Assembly (NCBI GenBank): GCA_964592645.1
Contig: CAZQFV010000003.1
Coordinates: forward strand, 124,001-188,000
DNA: 64,000 bases
Source: CAZQFV01 sp964592645
GTDB lineage: Bacteria; Chloroflexota; Chloroflexia; DTKN01
Direction: 5' to 3'
Under the pieces are notes generated by a model that was not told the DNA's origin, made no database searches, and was given only the letters and a program-made list of their open reading frames with translations. Positions 42,306 to 48,939 of the stretch are shown one piece after another. The stretch's first letter is position 1; the number at the start of each line of letters is the position of its first letter. The position numbers were made by a program, and so were the translations under genes.

Positions 42306-42520
42306 CGCTCTTCCCCCTATGCAAAAACGGCCACGCTGCTCGTTTGCGCACAAACGATGGAGCGCGGGAAGGCCGAGAAACTTGTCTTGATGTTCTTGGT
42401 GAACCCTGTATTGCCCACCAGCATCATCTCCGGCCTTGGCACGCTGCGGACCCATTGCCTTACCCACCTCTGCCTTGACCTCTAGCCCACTCCCCCAGCA
42501 AGGTTCTTTTCCAGGGGAGC

Positions 42521-42549
42521 ATCTTATCACATCTCCCCAAGGGGCGCAA
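42521..42549 (-). promoter_or_regulatory. Sigma-70 promoter for the aminotransferase/methyltransferase pair
   Basis: The minus-strand reading is TTGCGC, 17 bp, then TAAGAT. The roughly 200-nt leader between it and the ATG at 42305 contains a small hairpin (CGTTTG/CAAACG at 42341-42356). I see no gene in the 371-bp gap (42306-42676). Confidence 0.65.
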
Positions 42550-42676
42550 ACGCGGATCGCCGCGGGCGGGCCGGCAGCGCCGCGCTCCCACACCTTCTCG
42601 ACATCCTCTTCACAACATCTTCAACCCCGTCGCGTATGATGGGGCCGTTCGATCGACCGAGTCCTGGAGGAATACA

Positions 42677-43270
42677 ATGTCTGGAAAGAACAAACTGTAC
42701 CTGGCCCTGGATCTCACCATCGCCGTGGCCTTTGTCCTCTCCCTGGCCACGGGGTTCGCCTGGCTCCTGAGCACCGGGGGGCGCGGCGGCGTAGCCCCGT
42801 TGGGCATCGCCCGCGGCACCTGGAGCGACCTGCACACCTGGTTCAGCCTGGTGACGATCGCCGGGGCGATCGTCCACCTGGCGCTGCACTGGGGCTGGGT
42901 CGCCGCCATGACGCGGCGGCTGCGCGCGGGCAAAGCGAAAAAGGCCCGCTGGAACTATGTCTTTGACTGGGTGCTGGCCCTCATCTTTATTGTCGCCACC
43001 GCCACCGGCCTGGTCTTCCTGGTGGACGGCGGCGGCTACCGGGGCGGGCGCAACCCGGCCTACATGGCTGCCTTCTTGGGCATAAGCCGCGACGTGTGGA
43101 GCGACCTGCACACCTGGTTCGGGCTGGGCTTCCTGGCCGCGCTCGTCCTGCACCAGGCGCTGCACTGGTCCTGGATCAAGAACGCCATCGGACGGGCGGG
43201 GCGGCCGGCCCAGCCGAAGGCCGCCGGAATGTGCCCGGGCGAGGCCGCCGTCGAACGTGTAGAGTTGTAG
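42677..43270 (+). CDS. DUF4405-like four-helix membrane protein with internal duplication
   Basis: This membrane protein of 197 residues is made of two similar halves. Each has a hydrophobic helix ending in an extracellular Gly-rich loop, then (G/S)xxxWSDLHTWF and a helix containing H(L/Q)ALHW. The paired histidines (in DLHTW and ALHW of each half) are placed like axial haem ligands of cytochrome b-type helix bundles, which supports the DUF4405 assignment. It may be a membrane electron carrier. The ATG has GGAGG 6 nt upstream. The next gene encodes an exported OB-fold-like protein 39 bp downstream. Confidence 0.8.
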   Translation: MSGKNKLYLALDLTIAVAFVLSLATGFAWLLSTGGRGGVAPLGIARGTWSDLHTWFSLVTIAGAIVHLALHWGWVAAMTRRLRAGKAKKARWNYVFDWVLALIFIVATATGLVFLVDGGGYRGGRNPAYMAAFLGISRDVWSDLHTWFGLGFLAALVLHQALHWSWIKNAIGRAGRPAQPKAAGMCPGEAAVERVEL

Positions 43271-43309
43271 AAAAGACCGCGAGAAGATAAGCTGCAAGAG
43301 GAGGATCGC

Positions 43310-43954
43310 ATGGTACGGAAAGTTGTCGGAATTGGCGTGGTGGTGCTGTTGGTGGGGGCGCTGATCGGGGGCGGGGCCTATCTCCTGCTCCGGGACGGGA
43401 ACGGCGACAGCGGGAACCACGGCAGACAGGGCCAGGCGGGCGCCCTGGGGGCCGGCGGACAGGGCGGACGTTGGAACAGCGGGACGGGGGAAGCGGCCGG
43501 TGGCCCCCGCCGGGGCGGGGGGAACGGCGGGGCAGAGGCGCTGGCCGGTGAAGGGCGCGGGGGTCGCCGGGCCGGCGGCGTGGACGACACCGTACTCGTC
43601 GAGCGCGGCGGGGGGCACGGCCGCGGCGGCGAGGACGGCGCGGGCACCACCCAGGCCAACGTCGCCCCCGAGGAGTGGCTGACGGTATCGGGCGTGGTGG
43701 TGGAGATGGAGGAAGACCTGGTGGTGCGGACTGCCGACGGTGCGGAGGTCACCTTCGGTCTGGGGCCCTCGTGGTACCGCGAATCGCGCGGCGTGACCAT
43801 CGCCGTGGGCGACGAGGTCCGGGTGACCGGCTTCTACGAGGATGGCGATCTGCTGGCCGGGACGGTGGAGAACCTGTCGGCGGGGCAGTCGTTGGCCCTG
43901 CGGGACACAAGCGGCCGGCCGCTGTGGAGCGGGCGCGGCCGGCGCGGCCAGTAA
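43310..43954 (+). CDS. Membrane-anchored Gly-rich protein with OB-fold-like domain
   Basis: This protein of 214 residues has an N-terminal signal anchor (about 5-27, VVGIGVVVLLVGALIGGGAYLLL), a Gly/Arg/Asn-rich disordered linker (30-110) and a beta-rich C-terminal domain (about 118-195): WLTVSGVVVEMEEDLVVRTADGAEVTFGLG, then VGDEVRVTGFYEDGDLLAGTVENL. The latter resembles DUF5666/OB-fold modules. It is probably co-transcribed with the DUF4405-like protein gene. The function is unknown, but a role in binding a small ligand or metal beside a haem protein is possible. A terminator hairpin follows its stop. Confidence 0.72.
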   Translation: MVRKVVGIGVVVLLVGALIGGGAYLLLRDGNGDSGNHGRQGQAGALGAGGQGGRWNSGTGEAAGGPRRGGGNGGAEALAGEGRGGRRAGGVDDTVLVERGGGHGRGGEDGAGTTQANVAPEEWLTVSGVVVEMEEDLVVRTADGAEVTFGLGPSWYRESRGVTIAVGDEVRVTGFYEDGDLLAGTVENLSAGQSLALRDTSGRPLWSGRGRRGQ

Positions 43955-43972
43955 GCGGACAGACAGCGACAC

Positions 43973-43999
43973 GGGGTGGGCGGCACCAGGGCCCACCCC
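43973..43999 (+). terminator. Terminator after the OB-fold-like gene
   Basis: A 9-bp stem (GGGGTGGGC/GCCCACCCC) with a 9-nt loop, followed by GGCCGTTTT, lies 18 bp after the stop. Confidence 0.75.
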
Positions 44000-44130
44000 G
44001 GCCGTTTTCCAGGGAGGTGCGGCGTAAGGGTTGGCCTTTTGCGGCCGGGCACAGCCTTTCACCGCCGAGATCGCTACAGTTTACCCGATAAACCTTACTG
44101 TCGGGCAACATCGGGTAGCTGTGCGCTTGA

Positions 44131-44430
44131 TTGGTGCTGATCTGGACAAAGGGAGCGGGTCCTGATAGACTTCCACCAAAACCTGCGCCGACAGGGAGTG
44201 GAAAGCTATGGACCCGCAACAGGCATTTTGCCACAACTTGGACTGTCCTCCAAGAGGCCAGGGTGCAGGCCGACGAGATCCGCGCCAAGCTCCAGGGTCG
44301 CATGGTCTGGCTGGCTATGGCCATCATGGTGCCGGCGCGGCTGTGGTTGGGTGGGGTCATCAGTACGGTGCGGGATACCCAGCTCACGTCGGAAGTCCAA
44401 TTCGACCTTGACAATGCCGACCACTTGAGG
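44131..44430 (+). pseudogene. Transposase remnant
   Basis: A short plus-strand frame contains VQADEIRAKLQGRMVWLAMA, then IMVPARLWLGGVIS and TVRD. This resembles the 'ADE(I/L)..K.QG..VWMA.AM.V.TRLWLGGV.S..RD' catalytic-core segment of IS1-like transposases that I know from related bacteria. Sequence on either side does not continue the family: no N-terminal zinc or helix-turn-helix part is found, and the frame breaks up after RD. It is an internal fragment of an insertion sequence. A 7-bp inverted repeat (ACCCGAT/ATCGGGT, 44083-44116) lies just upstream. Confidence 0.55.
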
Positions 44431-44764
44431 GCACAATGTCTCTGTCAGCGTCGCTGCGCTCCGCCGGGTGGACGCTATGCCCGGAACTCGTGTATGATTT
44501 CACCGGAATACGCAGGCCGCGCATGGCGAGGTAGGCGATGCCCATGGGCAGTGTGACAATCCAGCCTTCGAACAGCGCGTTCGTCCCGATCTGCTCCAGG
44601 AGCACCTAGGCCGCGCGGAGGTCGGCGCTGGTCAGCGTGGTGCCTGCCTGGACCATGCGCTCAATCATCTCCTCGCGGCCGAGGGTGCCGATGGAGTGCA
44701 CGCGGGCCAGCTAGGGGTCCTGGGCGATCTTTTCGCTCTCGTACAGGGCGTAACGGAAAGACAT
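44384..44764 (-). pseudogene. HU-like DNA-binding protein gene with two in-frame TAG codons
   Basis: Reading from an ATG with AAGGAG 8 nt upstream, the frame encodes MSFRYALYESEKIAQDP, a TAG at codon 18, LARVHSIGTLGREEMIERMV, QAGTTLTSADLRAA, a TAG at codon 53, then VLLEQIGTNALFEGWIVTLP and a C-terminal part that looks unrelated. This matches an HU/IHF-like domain family (MSxRYALYE.....D...ARV...GTLG.E....M...G....DI...L), and both stops fall where the family has an ordinary residue. The frame is otherwise intact, and no frameshift is needed to about residue 88. Beyond that it runs into the transposase remnant. This is most simply a decaying gene truncated at its 3' end. Confidence 0.65.
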
Positions 44765-44841
44765 CGCAGGCTCCTTTCCTCATGCGGGGGGGACTTCCGC
44801 CGCTTCGCGCTACCGCCGACTCGCTTTCTCGCCCCCTCTCC

Positions 44842-46053
44842 CTACAGCCTTGCCAACAGTTCAACCAGCTCCCGCGCCTGGGCCTGCCGGGAGTAGTGCT
44901 CCTCCACGAACCGCCGGCCGGCCGCCCCCATCTCCCGGCAGCGGGCCCGCTCCCCCGACAGCCCTTGCAGCGCCGCGGCCAGCGCCGCGGCGTCCTCCGG
45001 CTCGACAAAGATGCCGCCGCCGGCCCGTTCCAACACCGCCCGCGCTTCCCCGGCGATGCTCAACACCACCGGGCAGCCGCAGGCCCAGGCATCAAACATC
45101 TTCGAGGGCACCGCCCCCTGAAAGATCTCCACCTTGCGCAGCGGCACCAGGGCGACGTCCGCGGCGGAGAGGTAGTCGGGCATCGCCTCCCGCGGCTGGG
45201 CGTCGAGCATGGTCACATTGGGGATGTCCAACTCTTCCTTCAGCCGCAGCAGGTCGGCCTTGCAGGGGCCGTCGCCGACCAAGAGGAAATGGACCGCGGG
45301 CGCCAGCCGCGCCGCCCGCAGGGCCGTCTCCAGCCCCTGGGCCACGCCGTGGATGCCGGCGTAGAGGGCCAGGAAGCGTTCCCCCAGCCCCAGCCGCTCG
45401 CGCAGCGCCCGGCCGGCCTCCGGTCGCGGGCGAAAGAGCTCGGTGTTGGCACCGTTGGGGATCAGCGCCAGCTTCTCTCCGTAGCCGCGGGCCGCCAGCC
45501 TGTCGCGGATGCCGGCCGTGACCACCACGATGCGCCGCGCCCGGGCGTAGCAGCGCTCCTCCAACCCGGTGGCCCAGCCGATGAAGCGCGGGTTCTTTAG
45601 CTCGCCCAGCGCCACCGCCGACTCCGGCCAGAGATCGCGCACCTCAAAGACCAGCGGGATCCGCCGCAGGTAACTCAGGAAGAGGGCCGTCCCGCCGACA
45701 AAGAGCGGTGGGGAGGTGGCGACTATGGCGTCATAGCGCCCGCGGGCCAACACCAGGCCGGCCAGCGCCGCGTTCAACATGTAGGAAAGGTAAAAGGCCA
45801 GCCGCGTGCGCATCGTCTTCACCGGGGCCGTCTTCACCCACACGCGGATGACATCGATGCCGTCCTGCTCCTCGCGGACCCAGAAGCGCCCGCGATAGGC
45901 CGGGCGGATGATCCCCTCGGGGTGGTTGGGCACCTCGGTGAGCATCGTGACGTGGTGGCCGGCGGCGAGCAGCCCCTGGGCCATCTCATAGGCCCGGGTC
46001 TGCGTGGCGCCGACCTCGGGGGGAAAATACTGGCTCAGGTAGAGGATGCGCAT
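44842..46053 (-). CDS. GT4 glycosyltransferase (WbuB-like)
   Basis: This GT-B fold glycosyltransferase of 403 residues has an N-terminal domain starting MRILYLSQYFPPEVGATQTRAYE (the WbuB-type 'YFPPE.GA...R' signature) and LVFEVRDLWPESAVALGEL. The C-terminal Glyco_transf_1 domain has IPNGANTELFRP, LVGDGP and the donor-site segment PSKMFDAWACGCPVVLSIAGEA, similar to UDP-FucNAc/QuiNAc-type transferases. I start at the second ATG, which is 6 nt after GGAGGAG. A possible promoter sits at 46080-46107. It is the last gene of the minus-strand polysaccharide arm. Confidence 0.92.
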   Translation of the reverse strand: MRILYLSQYFPPEVGATQTRAYEMAQGLLAAGHHVTMLTEVPNHPEGIIRPAYRGRFWVREEQDGIDVIRVWVKTAPVKTMRTRLAFYLSYMLNAALAGLVLARGRYDAIVATSPPLFVGGTALFLSYLRRIPLVFEVRDLWPESAVALGELKNPRFIGWATGLEERCYARARRIVVVTAGIRDRLAARGYGEKLALIPNGANTELFRPRPEAGRALRERLGLGERFLALYAGIHGVAQGLETALRAARLAPAVHFLLVGDGPCKADLLRLKEELDIPNVTMLDAQPREAMPDYLSAADVALVPLRKVEIFQGAVPSKMFDAWACGCPVVLSIAGEARAVLERAGGGIFVEPEDAAALAAALQGLSGERARCREMGAAGRRFVEEHYSRQAQARELVELLARL

Positions 46054-46079
46054 CTTCATCTCCTCCGGCCGCCCTCATT

Positions 46080-46107
46080 CTAATATGGCGGGGGGGAAAG
46101 AACGCAA
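46080..46107 (-). promoter_or_regulatory. Candidate promoter for the GT4 gene
   Basis: The minus-strand reading is TTGCGT, a 16-bp C-rich spacer, then TATTAG. It sits in the 98-bp gap between two glycosyltransferase genes, so it may be an internal operon promoter. Confidence 0.45.
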
Positions 46108-46151
46108 CTGCCAGAGCGAAGGGTCGGGCGGCGAAGGAGCAAGGCGGGGCT

Positions 46152-47141
46152 CTATCCGCCCGGCGCCCCCCGGTATAAAGACTCCAGCCGCCGGGAGATG
46201 GCCATGTAGCCGTGGTAGCGCTCCACCCACTGCCGGCCGCGCTCGGCATAGTCGCGGCGCAGCGGCGGGCTCTCCACCAGGGCCGCCAGGTGCGCCGCAG
46301 CCCGCTCCGCCCGGTCCGCAGACAGCACCGGCGGAGGCTCCTCGTACCATTCATCGTAGCGGAAGGAACAGACCACCGGCTTGCCGCAGGCCATGCTCTC
46401 CAGCTCGGACATGCTCAGGATGCCCAGGCGAAACTGCCCAAGGACGATATCGTGGGCCTGGATGAGGGCGGGCATCTCCTCGTAGGGCACGGGCGGGACA
46501 AAGGTCACCCCCGGCGTACTGCGATACGCCTCGCGCAGCGGGCCTATATCCAGCGCCGTCACCTGCACCTCGGGGTGCCCATCCTGCAGCTCCCGCACCG
46601 CGGCAAAGGCCACGTCCACCCCCTTCAGCGGGCTCAGGGCGCTGATGACCAGGATGCGCGGGGGCGCCGCCTCGGCCCGCTCCTGTGGGCGAAAGCGATC
46701 GATGCGGATGGGGTTCGGCAGGAAGACGGCGTCGGGGCGCACGGCGCGGACGATACCGGCGATGTCCGGCGTCACGAAGAAGACGGTCTGCGCGCGCCGC
46801 AGGGCCTGGCGCACCGGCCAGCGCCGCAGCGGATCGCGCAGGCCCCAGCGCACGTCCGAGCCGTGGCAGTGCAGGAAATAGGGGTAGCGCCCCAGGATGC
46901 CCAGCCAGCCCAGGTAGGCAAAGTGGAGGTGCACAACGTCATAGCGCCCCTCCCGCACCTGGCGGTTGATGGCCGCGAACTCCACCAGGCGCGATGGCAG
47001 CGCCAGGAGCTTCACCAGGGTGGAGCGGCGCGCCGCCGCCAGGCGCACGCGGCGCAACTCGGCGTCGTGGCCCAGGGCCTTGAGCCCTTCCACTATGGTG
47101 GAGCCGACGTTGGCGACGTCATGGACGTGCAGGATGCGCAC
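46152..47141 (-). CDS. GT4-type glycosyltransferase
   Basis: This glycosyltransferase of 329 residues starts RILHVHDVANVGSTIVEGL. It has DVVHLHFAYLGWLG and YFLHCHGSDVRWGLRDP in the acceptor domain, then LPNPIRIDRFRP, ILVISALSPLKGVDVAF and the donor-site LSMSELESMACGKPVVCSF with the conserved E...E-like spacing. Length is on the short side for GT4. The start is GTG with GGAGG 9 nt upstream, inside the preceding glycosyltransferase gene (23-bp overlap), so the two are coupled. It probably adds one sugar of the surface polysaccharide repeat unit. Confidence 0.88.
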   Translation of the reverse strand: MRILHVHDVANVGSTIVEGLKALGHDAELRRVRLAAARRSTLVKLLALPSRLVEFAAINRQVREGRYDVVHLHFAYLGWLGILGRYPYFLHCHGSDVRWGLRDPLRRWPVRQALRRAQTVFFVTPDIAGIVRAVRPDAVFLPNPIRIDRFRPQERAEAAPPRILVISALSPLKGVDVAFAAVRELQDGHPEVQVTALDIGPLREAYRSTPGVTFVPPVPYEEMPALIQAHDIVLGQFRLGILSMSELESMACGKPVVCSFRYDEWYEEPPPVLSADRAERAAAHLAALVESPPLRRDYAERGRQWVERYHGYMAISRRLESLYRGAPGG

Positions 47142-48219
47142 CTCTGCGCTCCTCCTCGATCGCGGCGATCATCTGCAGCAGCCGGGCCGCCCGGTGCGGC
47201 CAGGCATGGGCCTCCTGGACGGCGCGGTGGCCGTTCCGCCCCAGGCGGGCCGCCTGGGATGGATCCGCCAACAGGGTGAGGAGGCCCTGCGCCAGCGAAT
47301 CCGGCGAGTCCCGGACCACCAGGCCGGCCTGCAGCTCCCGCACCAGGTCCGCCTGGGACCGGCAATCGGTCACGACCACCGGCAGGCCGAACGACATGTA
47401 GTCGAACAGCTTGATCGGCAGCGCCAGGTCGTTGTAGGCGTTGATGCGCCGCGGGATAACCGCCAGGGTCGAACGGTACATCGCCTCCGGCAGCTCGTCC
47501 GCCGCGCGCCGCTCCACCGTCAGCCAGGGGGCGGAGAGCAGACGATGGCCGGCCAGGAAACTCACGTCTTTGCTGATCAGGCGGCAGCGCGCGACGGGCT
47601 GCCGGGCCACCACCTGTTCCATGGCCTCCAGCAGCAGGTCGGCGCCGTCGTGATGGCTGGCCGCGCCGACAAAGACCACCGTCGGCGGATCCCAGGACAG
47701 TTGGGCGGCGGCCAGGCCCGGCCGGCCGGCCGGGGGCAGGAGGTCCACCGCCCGCGCCCTGGGGAAACAGCGCGCCAGCCCTGCCGTCGGGAAGAGGAGC
47801 CGGTCGGCCAGGCGCGCGTAGACGGCGGTCGAAACCCGCCAGCCCCAGTCCAATAGCTTGACCTTGATCCCCCGGCGAGGAAAGATCTCCGGAAAGTCCT
47901 GGTAGGCGTCGGGGACATAGACCAGCAGCGGAATCCCGGCCCGTCGAGCCAGGGCCAGGAACAGGAGGTCCACCGGCATTGCCGTCGAGGTAGAGGCTTC
48001 CACATAGACCGCCCGCGCCCGGCGCAGCCCGCCGGAGACCAGGTAGCGCAGGACGGCCCGGCGCCGGGCCGCGCGGCCGCCGGCCAGCAGGGTGATGGGG
48101 GTCAGTTCCCGCAGCGCCGTGTACAGGCTGTGGATGCGCACGGCCCGCGCCCCGGATGGGCGCGAGACGTCGAACATACCCAGCAGCACGACTTCCCCGG
48201 CCGGCCCTGTCTGCGCCAC
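47119..48219 (-). CDS. Glycosyltransferase (GT4-like)
   Basis: This protein of 366 residues has a GT-B-like layout: an N-terminal half (VVLLGMFDVSRPSGARAVRIHSLYTAL) and a C-terminal half with PTVVFVGAASHHDGADLLLEAM, LTVERRAADELPEAMYRSTLAVIP and LPIKLFDYMSFGLPVVVTDCRS, the donor-binding part. It starts with GTG preceded by AGGAGG 5 nt away. It overlaps the next glycosyltransferase gene by 23 bp and begins 11 bp after the isomerase gene, so the three form one translational unit. Confidence 0.85.
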   Translation of the reverse strand: MAQTGPAGEVVLLGMFDVSRPSGARAVRIHSLYTALRELTPITLLAGGRAARRRAVLRYLVSGGLRRARAVYVEASTSTAMPVDLLFLALARRAGIPLLVYVPDAYQDFPEIFPRRGIKVKLLDWGWRVSTAVYARLADRLLFPTAGLARCFPRARAVDLLPPAGRPGLAAAQLSWDPPTVVFVGAASHHDGADLLLEAMEQVVARQPVARCRLISKDVSFLAGHRLLSAPWLTVERRAADELPEAMYRSTLAVIPRRINAYNDLALPIKLFDYMSFGLPVVVTDCRSQADLVRELQAGLVVRDSPDSLAQGLLTLLADPSQAARLGRNGHRAVQEAHAWPHRAARLLQMIAAIEEERRGAHPARP

Positions 48220-48230
48220 GACGACCTCCT

Positions 48231-48803
48231 CTAGCGGGGTTCCTTGCCCAGGTCCAGGATGCAGTGCAGGATCAAGGCGTGGATCAGCTCCACGTATCCG
48301 TAGTGGGAGACCGGCACGTAAAAGTTCAGATCGCCCAGGGGGCGCAGGCGGTTTGTGGGGGTGAAGCCCGACAGGGTGATCACGGCGCAGCCCTGCTCGC
48401 GCGCCGCGGCCACGCCGTTCAGGATGTTGGGGGAGTTGCCGGAGCTGCTGATCGCCACCAGCACGTCGGCCGGCCCGGCAAACATACGGATGGGCATGGC
48501 AAAGACCTGCTCATAGCCGTGGTCGTTGCTCAGGCAGGTGAGCTGCGCGCCGTCCAGAAAGGCCCGCGCGCGGATGCCGCCGGCGTGCCAATAGTCCGTG
48601 GCAAAGTGGCCGGCCATGGCCGCGCTGCCGCCGTTGCCGATGAACAGGGCCTGCCCCCCCTGCGCCGCGCGGCCCCACAGCAGTTCGACGGCCTGCTGCA
48701 CGCCGCCGGCAAAGGGGAGCGCCCGGCCCGGCGCCGCGGTGACCTCGATCTGACCCAACAGGGCGACATACGTATCCAGGTAGTGCTGAACGCGATCTTT
48801 CAC
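48231..48803 (-). CDS. gmhA: SIS-domain phosphoheptose isomerase (GmhA-like)
   Basis: This SIS-domain isomerase of about 190 residues has the GmhA signatures IGNGGSAAMAGHFATDYW, LVAISSSGNSPNILNGVAAA, VITLSGF and the C-terminal VSHYGYVELIHALILHCI. GmhA turns sedoheptulose-7-phosphate into heptose-7-phosphate for LPS or S-layer heptoses. No gmhB, hldE or hddA-type gene is near, so a different ketose phosphate is possible. I use the GTG at 48803 (GAGG 5 nt upstream), but an in-frame ATG at 48845 would add 14 residues. It lies 136 bp after the pyruvyltransferase fusion gene on the same strand. Confidence 0.83.
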   Translation of the reverse strand: MKDRVQHYLDTYVALLGQIEVTAAPGRALPFAGGVQQAVELLWGRAAQGGQALFIGNGGSAAMAGHFATDYWHAGGIRARAFLDGAQLTCLSNDHGYEQVFAMPIRMFAGPADVLVAISSSGNSPNILNGVAAAREQGCAVITLSGFTPTNRLRPLGDLNFYVPVSHYGYVELIHALILHCILDLGKEPR

Positions 48804-48939
48804 AGCCTCCTCGCAAAAGTACCGCCACGATGCGCTCAGCGGCATGGCCGCCCCACGGCTCCGGCACGCGGCCGGCCTCGCTCTCCCCCGCCAGGATGCC
48901 CACCGGCCAGGTTCCTGCGCAGCGCGTACGAGCGCCCTG

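Noticed and set aside
42306..42676. Small RNA or tRNA gene in the 371-bp gap
   Set aside because: I found no cloverleaf or T-loop pattern. Only a promoter and a 6-bp stem are visible.
44384..44764. TAG codons as pyrrolysine or programmed readthrough sites
   Set aside because: TAG is used as an ordinary stop in neighbouring intact genes and the 3' end of this frame is disrupted, so decay is simpler.
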